A model generated the notes under the pieces. It made no database searches, had not been told where the DNA came from, and saw nothing but the letters and a program-made list of their open reading frames with translations. A stretch of 64,000 nt of DNA from UBA1413 sp964552955 (GTDB lineage: Bacteria > Bacteroidota > Bacteroidia > Bacteroidales > Prolixibacteraceae): positions 3,809 through 67,808 of the forward strand of contig CAZKIU010000019.1 of the NCBI GenBank assembly GCA_964552955.1, in the 5' to 3' direction. Below are positions 17,401 to 25,848 of the stretch, one piece after another; positions within the stretch are counted from its first letter, which is position 1, and the number at the start of each line of letters is the position of its first letter. The translations under genes and the position numbers were made by a program.

Positions 17401-17785
17401 GCAGATGTGGGCACTCGGGTGTTTCCAGGGTGAATTTAATATGACCACCGATGTCAGGGACACCTGGACGCCCGACAACCCCGATGCCCAATTTCCCCGT
17501 TACGTTTGGGCCGACCAGCTCAATACCAAAAACTTCGACCGCCCCAGCAGTATGTTCTGGAGAAAATCCGACTACCTCGCCTTCCGCGAAGTCTCCCTCA
17601 GCTACAGCCTTCCCTCCTCCCTGCTCCAGAAGGTGAAAATCCCCAAGGCGACCTTTACGGTCACCGGACAAAACCTGGGCTACCTCACCGACCGGATGCT
17701 TAACTTCCCGGAACGTACAGGGAATCAGAACGGAGCCTACATTATTCCGACCCAGTTGATCTTTGGTCTGGATATTACATTATAA
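14411..17785 (+). CDS. SusC/RagA-type TonB-dependent transporter of the sialic acid locus
   Basis: This 1124-residue outer-membrane transporter has a signal peptide ending near VLAQ, a carboxypeptidase-like regulatory domain (about residues 27-103: LTGTVTDARDGSTLPGVN), a TonB box region (DEVVIVGYGTQKR, about 107-119), a plug with LRGGTNFDGSGSPLIIMDG and EVLKDASATAIYGARASNGVI, and then a 22-strand barrel with the usual SusC segments (TVRRDGYSRLLGDNRYGTFP near residue 657). It should import sialic acid or sialylated fragments released at the surface, together with the SusD protein whose start is 33 bases behind the stop. It has its own promoter and a likely repressor site. The link to sialic acid rests on the gene neighbourhood. 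Confidence 0.96.
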   Translation: MNKHSVLKPFLLALTVLLSFGQVLAQMTLTGTVTDARDGSTLPGVNIVVVGTTVGTITDIDGNFTLAVPATAKELLVSMVGYSSLTLPIGDTQVFNIALKEATKALDEVVIVGYGTQKRSTLTGSVTKLDAKLLETGVRSNPAQALAGTIPGLRVATTSGRPGSLPSIVLRGGTNFDGSGSPLIIMDGQIRGSMSDINPEEIASIEVLKDASATAIYGARASNGVILITSKRGKSGAAQVNVKVKRGVSYLNTPYEFEDAAGYIKWARLGAEQAIQNGTLAITNVAGVGPRGTGNQYKDANGNILDGNYNSTAIWSVMRLNEVNKELLSKPGWKTMKDVIPTNAAGNYDANGTYYDLIYRDFNYGDYGLNETAITQDYNVGLSGGNERGKYFANLGYYDEGGLSLATFYNRLNFAFNGDYKINDWVTSESGVQYARAKWRDQSLQNGETNYWARMLSAPPTLREFNENGQWILGRDASDGNPAFNIDKYKRDNQSDKFTLNQAFRADIMKGLYIRVAAILMYDESVEESFNKDFRTGIMSYTNPNTGWNRTRSSSAQFDRTIRQTYNAIANYSTKFLGKNNIDAMIGGEFYDSFNKGIYAGGSLAPTDDFQDLGLTKNNTEQQTRSTDSWHSNERILSGFGRINYNYDEKYLLTLTVRRDGYSRLLGDNRYGTFPAFSAGWLLHKESFMKPTEKWLSYLKLRGSWGMNGNVGGIGTYELQGSYGSQTAYNGAIGFLQTGLANPTLRWEKSNTVEVGADMGFIDNRIYASLSYYNRITEDKIASVILPTSSGISSIRTNNGSMRNRGVELETTIKAVQKKDLKWEIGFNGSWIKNTVLKLPFNGNENNRQGGQQIYDPKTGKLIWVGGYQEGQEWGEVFGFVSEGIIRTDADLANYNKIDLAAGQVWYGASAGKRVASQKLMTERGLTVASGWISTKKGDMIWKDIDQNDTIDTRDMVSLGRQLPRITGGFNTSLTYKDITLAARLDFGLGHIQQDQMQMWALGCFQGEFNMTTDVRDTWTPDNPDAQFPRYVWADQLNTKNFDRPSSMFWRKSDYLAFREVSLSYSLPSSLLQKVKIPKATFTVTGQNLGYLTDRMLNFPERTGNQNGAYIIPTQLIFGLDITL

Positions 17786-17817
17786 GCTTGGTTTGTCATC
17801 CTAAAATTGTGAGTACA

Positions 17818-19380
17818 ATGAAAAAGTTAAAATACATATTTGGAGCGGCGGTGATCTTTCTGCTGACCTCCGTAAGCTGCCAGGAGACCCTGGACCTTTC
17901 CCCGATCGACTATTTTGGTGACGGTAACTACTGGCAGAATGAAGCCCAGGTTTCCAACTTCATGGTCGGTATCCATAAACAACTGCGCGACAATCAGTTC
18001 ATGTTTGTGCGCCTCGGCGAGATGCGAAGCAGCAACTACAGCAACATCGACCGTCAGAATACCTCCCTGAATGAACTGCCCATCATTGAGCAGCGTATCG
18101 ATGAAAACTCATCGGGTGTGTCGAACTGGGCCGGTTTCTATGGACCCATTCTGCAGTTGAATCTTTTTATTCAGAAAGTGGAAGCCAACACCTTCGTGGG
18201 TGAAGCCCAGAAGAAGTTTTACCTGGGGCAGGCTTACGGGATAAGGGCATTCTATTATTTCCATCTGTTACGTACCTATGGGGGGGTTCCCCTGTGGCTC
18301 GAACCGGAGGTCCTCAACGGCAATACCGACCCGGTGAAGCTGCGTAAAGCCCGCTCAACGGAACAGGAAGTGCTCGAAGCCATCAAAAGCGATCTGACCA
18401 AATCGGTCTCCAACTTCGGATCTGCCGCCAGTCCTGCCGATAAAAGCCTGTGGAGCCCTAAAGCAACCCTGATGCTCAAAGGCGAAGTCTACCTCTGGTC
18501 GGCCAAGGTGTATGGCAATGCCGGAGATCTGGCCGAAGCCAAAAAAGCACTCACTGATATTAGCGGGACCAGCCTGATGCCGAATTTCGCCGATGTCTTT
18601 GCCTACAACAAGAAAAACAACAGCGAAGTCATTTTTGCCCTGAGGTACCAGGTGGGTGAAGCCGAAATGTCGACCTATTCCTACTATCTCTATTCCACCT
18701 ATAACTTCGACAACCTGCATTACAAGGATTCCCTCGCCAGTGGTGCGCTGCTGGTCGATCCGCTCCAGATTGTGGCCTCCAATTCCACGCAGATCATCCA
18801 GCGCTATGGCTATACCTTTGAACTCTTCAAATCGTACGATGTGAAGGATAAAAGACGGGATGCCACGTTCTACGATTACTATAAGGTGACCAAAACCCCC
18901 TATCAGGTGAATATCAGGAATACCGCGCTGGTCAAATTCCTGGGTACCCTGAGTGCGAACAAACGTTACTTCTCCGATGACTGGACGGTATACCGTGAAG
19001 CCGACCGGCTCCTCATGCTGGCCGAAATCGTCAATGCCGAAGGAGGGGATCCCTCGTCTTATATCAAACCGGTCCGTGACCGTGCTTTCTATCCTGCAGC
19101 CGATCCGACTCCTTTTGTGAATTCAACGAAAGACCAGAATGAACTGGCAATTTTTGCCGAACGCAACAAGGAGTTTGTGCACGAAGGAAAAGCATGGTAT
19201 GATCTGAGACGTATGAAATTTGGTGGTGATTTCCTGGTATTCAAGAGTACGAGCCATCCTTATGGTGTCCTCAACAAGTCGACCCAGGCCCATATGGTCC
19301 TCTGGCCAATCGAAAAAGCCATCTGGACCAACGACCCGTTGGTGAGTCAGACCCCCGGTTATGCCACGGCAAAACCCTGA
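17818..19380 (+). CDS. RagB/SusD-family lipoprotein of the sialic acid locus
   Basis: From the ATG at 17818 this gives 520 residues with a lipoprotein signal (MKKLKYIFGAAVIFLLTSVSC). An in-frame TTG at 17788 would add ten residues with no signal character and is rejected. The SusD features are YGIRAFYYFHLLRTYGGVPL near residues 140-160, the EADRLLMLAEIVNA helix near residue 395, the late WYDLRRMKFGGD segment and the C-terminal DPLVSQTPGY. It binds the cargo of the SusC partner at the cell surface. A strong terminator lies 107 bases after the stop, so the enzyme genes downstream need read-through or another promoter. Confidence 0.95.
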   Translation: MKKLKYIFGAAVIFLLTSVSCQETLDLSPIDYFGDGNYWQNEAQVSNFMVGIHKQLRDNQFMFVRLGEMRSSNYSNIDRQNTSLNELPIIEQRIDENSSGVSNWAGFYGPILQLNLFIQKVEANTFVGEAQKKFYLGQAYGIRAFYYFHLLRTYGGVPLWLEPEVLNGNTDPVKLRKARSTEQEVLEAIKSDLTKSVSNFGSAASPADKSLWSPKATLMLKGEVYLWSAKVYGNAGDLAEAKKALTDISGTSLMPNFADVFAYNKKNNSEVIFALRYQVGEAEMSTYSYYLYSTYNFDNLHYKDSLASGALLVDPLQIVASNSTQIIQRYGYTFELFKSYDVKDKRRDATFYDYYKVTKTPYQVNIRNTALVKFLGTLSANKRYFSDDWTVYREADRLLMLAEIVNAEGGDPSSYIKPVRDRAFYPAADPTPFVNSTKDQNELAIFAERNKEFVHEGKAWYDLRRMKFGGDFLVFKSTSHPYGVLNKSTQAHMVLWPIEKAIWTNDPLVSQTPGYATAKP

Positions 19381-19486
19381 GATGGAGCGGTGCATTCCAT
19401 TCATCAGCAGTATCTCTTTAAAAATCTTACCTGGCCAAGAACAGGAAGCGCACAGTTCATAGATTTGTTTAATGTAAGTAGAAGTG

Positions 19487-19513
19487 AAGAACCCGGTTCG
19501 CCGGGTTCTTTTT
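19487..19513 (+). terminator. Strong intrinsic terminator between susD and the sialidase gene
   Basis: A 10-bp stem, 19487-19496 with 19501-19510, closes on a UUCG tetraloop and runs into a T tract to 19513. This is a textbook intrinsic terminator inside the sialic acid locus. The rest of 19381-19701 shows no gene, no second operator and no clear TAnnTTTG promoter. Partial read-through, giving more susCD than enzyme mRNA, is the simplest reading. Confidence 0.88.
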
Positions 19514-19701
19514 CCTTCTGCAACGAAATGGGCCTGACATTGCGCTCTCTGGAAGATCTGTTACGGGAAAGAAAATGTAAATTGCACACCCGGTTCGCAT
19601 TCAGGTGGTGGAAACGATCTCCTGCCACCCCGGTTCTCTGAAATGGTTATCACGCCAGGTCTGTTTTTGTGTACAAATGAAATCTAACAAATAGTCTTCC
19701 T

Positions 19702-21363
19702 ATGAATACTTCACGGCCCTTTTTCAAGCTGTCACTGCTCCTTCTTTTTCTGATCATTTTTTCATCCCTGGCCATTCAGTGCCGGCTCCTTCCTAAGATG
19801 GATATTCAGGAGGTGATTCCTGAGGCGGAGGTCATCATCTCGAGAATGCCCCTTTTCGCCGGAAAGAGCAATGACCAGCCGGTGGTGGTCAGGTGGGTGA
19901 CCTCGGGGGTGGAGAAACCGCTGGTTCTGGAACGGGTGACCCTCATTTTTGCGGAAGGGGGTGATCTGGCGGGGCTCGACACGGTTTCGGCAAGCTATAC
20001 GGGAGAGGCCTCCCCGGTGAACTTCGGTGCGGCCCTACCCTCCTCCGGAAAGGTGGTCCTGGAGGGGAGCACTGAGCTGACCGGGAACAACCATGTGCTG
20101 GATTTTAATCTCCTGTTGAAGTCCGATGCCGGACTGATGACGCGGTTTGAAGTCGGGGCAATCGAACTCACCTTCAAAAACTATAAGCCTCTGACGGTTC
20201 ATCCCGCGGAATCCTACATCCATCGTACGGCCTTGTTGCTGAGGGCTGCCGGACAGGACAGTTGTGACACCTACCGGATACCGGGCCTGGTAACCACCGC
20301 CCGGGGGACGCTGATCGCGGTCTATGACAACCGGTACAATAACTCCAAGGACCTCCAGGAAGATATCGATATTGGGATGAGCCGCAGTACCGACGGGGGA
20401 GAGACGTGGGAGCCCATGCGGGTCATCATGGACATGGGGGAATATGGTGGACGCCCGGAGCGGCTTAACGGGGTCGGTGATCCCAGCGTGCTCTATGATC
20501 CCACCACGCATACCCTGTGGGTGGCCGCCCTCTGGATCAGTGGTTCAGCTCCCGATAAAATGCTTTGGTGGGCTTCCAAACCCGGCATGACGCCTGTGGA
20601 AACCGGCCAGTTCCTGTTGGTGAAGAGCACCGATGATGGCCTGACCTGGTCTGATCCCATCAATATCACCCCTAAGATCAAGGATCCTGCCTGGCAGCTC
20701 TTGTTCCAGGGCCCCGGCCGGGGGATCACCACCCGCGACGGGATACTTGTTTTTCCGGCCCAGTTCAAGGCCGACATTGGGGAGAAATCTCTCGACGGGG
20801 GAGCCTACACGTGCCACTCGACCATTGTATGGAGCAAAGATGGCGGTCAGTCGTGGCATATCGGCACTGGGGCCAAATCCAACACGACTGAAGCCCAGGT
20901 GGTGGAACTCGCCGACGGCAGCCTGATGCTCAATATGCGCGATGACCGCAACCGCTCCGACAAAGGCGCCTCCAACGGGAGAGCCGTTGCCGTGACCCGT
21001 GACCTGGGAAAAACATGGACCCTTCATCCCAGCTCCAACAGCGCCCTCCCCGAACCCAACTGCATGGCCAGCCTCATCACCGCTGACCTCCCCATCGGGA
21101 GTGCTCAGCAACAGGTGCTGTTCTTCTCCAATCCCAACAACAAGGAGGCCCGCACCAACATGACCATCAAAGCCAGCCTCGACGGCGGTCTATCCTGGCC
21201 CGAAACCCTTCAGCAGGAACTCTATTCAGCCCCGTCTTTCGGCTACTCCTGTCTCACCATGGTCGACGAAAACAACGTGGGAATCCTCTATGAAGGCACC
21301 AAAGAGCTGATATTCCAGAAGGTGCCGGTCAGTGAGATATTAAACCTGCAGGAAAAACAATAA
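19702..21363 (+). CDS. nanH: Exo-alpha-sialidase (BNR repeat, glycoside hydrolase family 33 type)
   Basis: This 553-residue exported enzyme removes terminal sialic acid from glycoconjugates. Residues 1-27 are a signal, possibly a lipoprotein signal with cysteine 27 in an atypical box (LAIQC). Residues about 35-170 are the beta-sandwich N-terminal domain found in Bacteroidales sialidases, and about 175-553 the six-bladed propeller. The YRIP motif (191-194) supplies the first arginine of the triad. Asp boxes are visible as STDGGETW, STDDGLTW, SKDGGQSW and SLDGGLSW. EARTNMTIK holds a later arginine, FGYSCLTM the catalytic tyrosine, and VVELADGSLMLNMRDD the glutamate and second arginine. All key residues seem present, so the enzyme should be active. 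It is followed by esterase, lyase, epimerase and transporter genes. Confidence 0.95.
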   Translation: MNTSRPFFKLSLLLLFLIIFSSLAIQCRLLPKMDIQEVIPEAEVIISRMPLFAGKSNDQPVVVRWVTSGVEKPLVLERVTLIFAEGGDLAGLDTVSASYTGEASPVNFGAALPSSGKVVLEGSTELTGNNHVLDFNLLLKSDAGLMTRFEVGAIELTFKNYKPLTVHPAESYIHRTALLLRAAGQDSCDTYRIPGLVTTARGTLIAVYDNRYNNSKDLQEDIDIGMSRSTDGGETWEPMRVIMDMGEYGGRPERLNGVGDPSVLYDPTTHTLWVAALWISGSAPDKMLWWASKPGMTPVETGQFLLVKSTDDGLTWSDPINITPKIKDPAWQLLFQGPGRGITTRDGILVFPAQFKADIGEKSLDGGAYTCHSTIVWSKDGGQSWHIGTGAKSNTTEAQVVELADGSLMLNMRDDRNRSDKGASNGRAVAVTRDLGKTWTLHPSSNSALPEPNCMASLITADLPIGSAQQQVLFFSNPNNKEARTNMTIKASLDGGLSWPETLQQELYSAPSFGYSCLTMVDENNVGILYEGTKELIFQKVPVSEILNLQEKQ

Positions 21364-21389
21364 CTCCGGGACCCGTAAAATTACTCCAT

Positions 21390-23549
21390 ATGGTTCAGAA
21401 ATGCAATCGTTCAGATCTGAGGAAAGGAGGATTATTTCGATGGATCCTGGTATGCTCTTTCCTGATAGCCGCTATGCCCTTTACCGGCTATTCAGTGGAA
21501 GGTGACGGTTCCGCAGGAGATAAGGGAGATCAGACGGGAATCATCAGGGTCGCCTGTGTGGGGAATTCGGTGACTTATGGATATGGACTAAGGAACCGGG
21601 AGGTGGAATGTTATCCCGCCGTGTTACAATCCCTGCTGGGGGAGGCGTATGCGGTAGGCAACTTCGGCCGCAATGGAGCCACCTTACTCGCCAAGGGACA
21701 TAATCCTTATGTTAAGTCAGAAGAGTTCCGCAAAGCCGTTGAATTTGAACCTGATGTAGTCATTATCGACCTGGGGCTCAACGATACCGATCCCCGCAAC
21801 TGGCCCCAATATGGGGAGGATTTCCTTTCCGACTATCAGCGGCTGATCAGCGCCTTCAAGACCCGGCAGGGTGGGGTTCCGCAGTCCTATGTCTGCCTGA
21901 TGACGCCCATTTTATACGGTCATTCGCGCTTTAAGTCGGGCACGCGGGACTGGTTCTGGCAAATTCAGGAGGCGATCGGGCAGGCAGCCCGGAACAGCGG
22001 CGCTCACCTGGTCGATCTTCATACCCCTTTACATGCACGCGAGGAGCTCTTTGCCGACTACCTTCATCCTGATGCTACCGGTGCCGGCATCATTGCCCGC
22101 ACCCTTTTTGGGGCCATCACCGGAGACCATGGCGGCTTCAGGCTGGCCCCGGTCTTTGGTGAACACATGGTTTTCCAGCAGCAGAAACCGGTAGAAATTT
22201 ATGGAACCTCCAATACCCGTGACCTGATCGCCGTCAGCTTGCACCATCAGCGTGCAGAGGCCACCGCCGGCCCCGACGGCAAATGGACCATCACACTGCC
22301 CCCCCTTCCTGCCGGAGGCCCTTATCCCCTTCAGATCTGGGTCAATGGCCTATTGAAAGTGGAGTGGAATGACCTCCTGGTGGGGGAGGTGTGGTTTTGT
22401 TCGGGGCAGTCGAACATGGAGTTTGAACTGAAAGGGGCTGAAAACGGGGTCGCTGAGGCCAGGCAGGCTACCGACCCGCACCTCCGGCTCTTCGGCTACA
22501 GGGGATTTATCAGAACCAACGATGTGGCTTTTGATTCCCTTGCCCTCCAAAGGATCAATGATCTGGGCTACTTCGAAGGAAGCTGGCAAACCTGTGACCC
22601 CGCAACCGCAGCGGAGTTTTCAGCGATCGCCTATTATTTCGGCCAGCGGTTGCGTGAAAAACTTGAGGTGCCTGTGGGGCTGGTTCAGGTGGCCGTGGGG
22701 GGGGCCCCCATTGAAGCTTTCATTGACCGTAAAAGCCTGGAGTTTCATCCCGTGCTGGTCGATATTTTTCCCAACAGAGCCAAAAATGACTTTATATTTG
22801 AATGGGTAAGGCAGCGTGCTGCCCGCAACAGCTCCCTGAAAAGCCAACCGCTACAGCGTCATCCTTATGATCCGGCCTATATCTTCGAAGCCGCCCTGGA
22901 ACCCCTGGGTTCATTTCCCTTGCGGGGGGTGATCTGGTACCAGGGGGAATCCAATGCCCACAATACAGACCTCTACCGTATAGGCTTTCATGCCCTGGCA
23001 GGTTCGTGGCGCAACCATTGGAAGGATCCGCAGATGCCCATCATTTTCGCGCAGCTCTCCTCTATCGACCGCCCCTCGTGGCCCCGATTCAGGGATATGC
23101 AGCGGCAGCTGGCCCTTGAGATGCCCCATACTGCCATGGTGGTGACTTCCGACCTGGGTGACTCGCTCAATGTCCACCCCATCAGGAAAAAAGAGGTGGG
23201 CGATAGAATGGCCCTGCAAGCCTTCGATAAGGGTTATGGCTTCCGCCTGAAAGCCGGAGATCCTGCCCCGGTAAAGACGAAAACCAGACCCGGACAGGTG
23301 ATCCTGACTTGTAAACCGGCCAGGAAGCTGAAGACCTCCGATGGCCTGCCGCTGGCAGAACTGGAAGCCGCTGGCGAAGAGGCCATTTTCAGGCCGGTCA
23401 CGGCTACCCTGAAAGGCCATAAAATATGGATTCCCGATCCTGAAGGGGAGATCAGGGCCATCAGGTATGGGTGGAAACCCTATTCCCGGGGTAACCTGGT
23501 CAATGAGGCTGGATGGCCCGCCTCTACATTTTTAATCAGAATAGAGTAA
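21390..23549 (+). CDS. nanS: Two-domain sialate O-acetylesterase (SGNH hydrolase plus SASA domain)
   Basis: This 719-residue exported esterase would remove O-acetyl groups that block sialidase or lyase. A signal peptide covers about residues 1-36. Residues about 50-240 are an SGNH hydrolase: GNSVTYG with S60 as nucleophile (block I reads GNS instead of GDS), GLNDTDP as block III and DYLHPDA as the catalytic Asp-His block. Residues about 250-719 are the sialate O-acetylesterase domain, with FGEHMVFQQ, GQSNME (S341) and WYQGESNA. Both catalytic centres look intact, so the protein may act on two acetyl positions. It starts 26 bases after the sialidase stop and is surely co-transcribed with it. 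Confidence 0.93.
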   Translation: MVQKCNRSDLRKGGLFRWILVCSFLIAAMPFTGYSVEGDGSAGDKGDQTGIIRVACVGNSVTYGYGLRNREVECYPAVLQSLLGEAYAVGNFGRNGATLLAKGHNPYVKSEEFRKAVEFEPDVVIIDLGLNDTDPRNWPQYGEDFLSDYQRLISAFKTRQGGVPQSYVCLMTPILYGHSRFKSGTRDWFWQIQEAIGQAARNSGAHLVDLHTPLHAREELFADYLHPDATGAGIIARTLFGAITGDHGGFRLAPVFGEHMVFQQQKPVEIYGTSNTRDLIAVSLHHQRAEATAGPDGKWTITLPPLPAGGPYPLQIWVNGLLKVEWNDLLVGEVWFCSGQSNMEFELKGAENGVAEARQATDPHLRLFGYRGFIRTNDVAFDSLALQRINDLGYFEGSWQTCDPATAAEFSAIAYYFGQRLREKLEVPVGLVQVAVGGAPIEAFIDRKSLEFHPVLVDIFPNRAKNDFIFEWVRQRAARNSSLKSQPLQRHPYDPAYIFEAALEPLGSFPLRGVIWYQGESNAHNTDLYRIGFHALAGSWRNHWKDPQMPIIFAQLSSIDRPSWPRFRDMQRQLALEMPHTAMVVTSDLGDSLNVHPIRKKEVGDRMALQAFDKGYGFRLKAGDPAPVKTKTRPGQVILTCKPARKLKTSDGLPLAELEAAGEEAIFRPVTATLKGHKIWIPDPEGEIRAIRYGWKPYSRGNLVNEAGWPASTFLIRIE

Positions 23550-23573
23550 TATTTCATAAAAAATAGGACAACC

Positions 23574-24488
23574 ATGAAGAAATTTGAAGGATTGATTGCT
23601 GCCCCATTCACTCCGATGGATGAACAGGGCGAGGTGCTTTACGGTGAAATACCGGCATATTGTGATTTTCTGGTGAAGAACAGGGTCGTAGGGGCGTTCA
23701 TCAATGGCTCCACAGGAGAAGGGGTTTCCCTGACCCAGAAAGAGAGGATGAAAATCACCGAGAGCTGGGTGGCAGCGGCCCGTGGCCAGGCGATCAAGGT
23801 GATTAACCTGGTGGGGGGGACCTCCTGGAAGGAGGCCGCCGAGAATGCCGTTCACTCGGCTGAATGCGGTGCCGATGCCGTGGCCATCCTGGCCCCCTAC
23901 TATTTCAAGCCCGCCGGTGCACCCCAGCTGGCCGAATTCTGCGCCAGGGTAGCCTCCGCCGTTCCTGACCTGCCGGTTTATTTCTACCATATTCCCGTGC
24001 TGTCGGGCTGCTATGTCAGTATGATCGATTTCCTGGCAGAGGCAGAGCCCCTGATACCCAACCTGGCCGGGATCAAATACACCCATGAGGACTTCATGGA
24101 CTTCCTCAGTTGCATCCATTTTAGGGAGGGCAAATACGACATGATGTGGGGCCGTGATGAAAACATGCTTTCAGCGCTGGTGCTGGGGTGCCGCAGTGGG
24201 GTGGGGAGCACCTTTAATTATGCCGCCCCGCTCTATTACGCGATGATAGAAGCCTTTGACCGCGGAGATCTCGTGAAAGCCCGCCGGCTTCAGCAACAGT
24301 CGATCGATATGATCCGTCTGCTGGGCAAGTACGGGGGGATCGCCACCGGTAAGGCCTACATGCGTTATCTGGGTTTTCCCTTCGGGAACTTCAGGCTCCC
24401 GGTGAAAAATATGACTGCCGGAATGTTTGAAAAATTCAGCGCCGATGTGGAGGCATTGCATATGGAATCCCTTTTCTCGAAAAGGTAA
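23574..24488 (+). CDS. nanA: N-acetylneuraminate lyase (DHDPS/NAL family)
   Basis: This 304-residue cytoplasmic TIM-barrel aldolase splits N-acetylneuraminate into pyruvate and N-acetylmannosamine. The Schiff-base lysine is K168 in NLAGIKYTHED, the catalytic tyrosine is Y138 in YFYHIP, and GSTGEG (45-50) binds the pyruvate carboxylate, which is the NAL form of the motif. The absence of a signal peptide means that the substrate must be imported first. It lies 24 bases after the esterase gene and is followed by the mutarotase, epimerase and transporter genes, so that its product ManNAc has an obvious next step. This context favours NAL over dihydrodipicolinate synthase. Confidence 0.94.
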   Translation: MKKFEGLIAAPFTPMDEQGEVLYGEIPAYCDFLVKNRVVGAFINGSTGEGVSLTQKERMKITESWVAAARGQAIKVINLVGGTSWKEAAENAVHSAECGADAVAILAPYYFKPAGAPQLAEFCARVASAVPDLPVYFYHIPVLSGCYVSMIDFLAEAEPLIPNLAGIKYTHEDFMDFLSCIHFREGKYDMMWGRDENMLSALVLGCRSGVGSTFNYAAPLYYAMIEAFDRGDLVKARRLQQQSIDMIRLLGKYGGIATGKAYMRYLGFPFGNFRLPVKNMTAGMFEKFSADVEALHMESLFSKR

Positions 24489-24507
24489 ACAGGGTTTGAT
24501 CATTCTG

Positions 24508-25644
24508 ATGGTGATGGAATCAATGATCGCAGGTTCCTGCGGGAACCATAACCCTGAAGCGGTGAGGGTGGAACCGCGGCTGTTGCCGCCCCTTCCTCCG
24601 GCCGCAGGCCAGCAGGTACAGTTTGGTCTGGCGGGTCCCCTGGCAGGCCGTCTGGGCGATCTGGTGATGGTAGCCGGTGGAGCCAACTTCGAAGATGCCA
24701 TGCCCTGGCGGGGAGGCACTAAAAGTTACCATGATGAGATCTATCTTCTGAGAAAAGCAGGAGATCAGGAGGTAGCCTGGCAGCAGAGCCTGCAACGGCT
24801 TACAGAACCCCAGGCCTATGCGGGCTGTCTCTCCCTGGATCAGGGCCTCCTGGTCATCGGTGGCGAGAACGACCATGGTCCTGTTGATCGTGTCTCCCTC
24901 TATACTTATGATGGGGATTCCCTCCGGGTGACCCCGTTTCCTGCCCTACCGGAGGCCATCACCTCTCCCGGGGTGGTCCACTGCGGGGGCAGGGTGTATG
25001 TAGTAGGAGGCCTGACCGCCTCGGGCGCCACGCCCCTTCTGCTTTCCCTCGATCCGGCACGGCCCGAAGGAGGGTGGCAGCGTCTCCCCGACCTGCCGGT
25101 CGCCCTCTCCCACGGCGTGGTGGTGGCGCAACAGGATGGCACTGAAGAGTGCATCTACCTGTTGGGGGGAAGAAACAAAACTTCCGAGGTGCATACCTTC
25201 TTCAGCAAGATATGGAAATACGTGCCATCGGCAGCCTCCTGGCAGGAGGAGGGAGAGATCCTTTCCGGAGGAGAAACCCTGGCGCTTTCGGCCGGAACAG
25301 GCCTCGCCTGCGGTAACGAAATGATCCTGCTTTTCGGGGGTGACCCGGGGATTTATTTCCGGCAGACGGAACTCCTCAACAATGCCCTGGCGGCAGCTTC
25401 CGATTCGGTCAGGCCGCGGCTGCTGGCTGAAAAGGATACCCTTCTGACCCATCACCCGGGCTTCTCCAGAGATATCCTGGCGTACCATACCCTCTCCCGG
25501 AAGTGGAAGAAGGTGGGCGAGGCCGGGGAAGGGCTGCCGGTCACCACGGTGGCTTTTCAGTGGAACGGGATGGTGCTGATCCCCTCAGGCGAGATCCGCC
25601 CCGGCGTGCGCACCCCTGTGGTCACTGCCTTTACGGTCAAATAA
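24508..25644 (+). CDS. nanM: Kelch-type N-acetylneuraminate mutarotase/epimerase
   Basis: This kelch-repeat propeller of about 378 residues interconverts sialic acid anomers, helping uptake of the alpha form released by sialidase. The cyclically permuted mutarotase pattern is clear: LGDLVMVAGGANFEDAMPW, then GGTKSYHDEIYLL, VIGGENDHGPVD, VYVVGGLTA, IYLLGGRNKTSEV and LFGGDPGIYF. The start is uncertain. The ATG at 24508 gives a very short hydrophobic leader before AGSC, which looks like a lipobox; a TTG at 24496 or at 24427, overlapping nanA, would give a longer signal. I use the ATG. It is probably a periplasmic or lipid-anchored enzyme. The neighbours on both sides belong to the same pathway. 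Confidence 0.88.
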   Translation: MVMESMIAGSCGNHNPEAVRVEPRLLPPLPPAAGQQVQFGLAGPLAGRLGDLVMVAGGANFEDAMPWRGGTKSYHDEIYLLRKAGDQEVAWQQSLQRLTEPQAYAGCLSLDQGLLVIGGENDHGPVDRVSLYTYDGDSLRVTPFPALPEAITSPGVVHCGGRVYVVGGLTASGATPLLLSLDPARPEGGWQRLPDLPVALSHGVVVAQQDGTEECIYLLGGRNKTSEVHTFFSKIWKYVPSAASWQEEGEILSGGETLALSAGTGLACGNEMILLFGGDPGIYFRQTELLNNALAAASDSVRPRLLAEKDTLLTHHPGFSRDILAYHTLSRKWKKVGEAGEGLPVTTVAFQWNGMVLIPSGEIRPGVRTPVVTAFTVK

Positions 25645-25848
25645 CGAAACCCCGGTGCAGACCTGAAGGAATCCCCTGGTTTCTGGTGGGATCAACCGGA
25701 TCCGAACTTTATATATGCTATCTTTATTGTACGGGTCTGATCACTGTCCCCTCACTTGCTGGATGGGATTTTACCAACAGGTCAATCTTGATCCAGGGAA
25801 CCAGTGAGGCCAGTCAGGTCCGTAAGGCAAGACTAAAAGTATCTAAAA

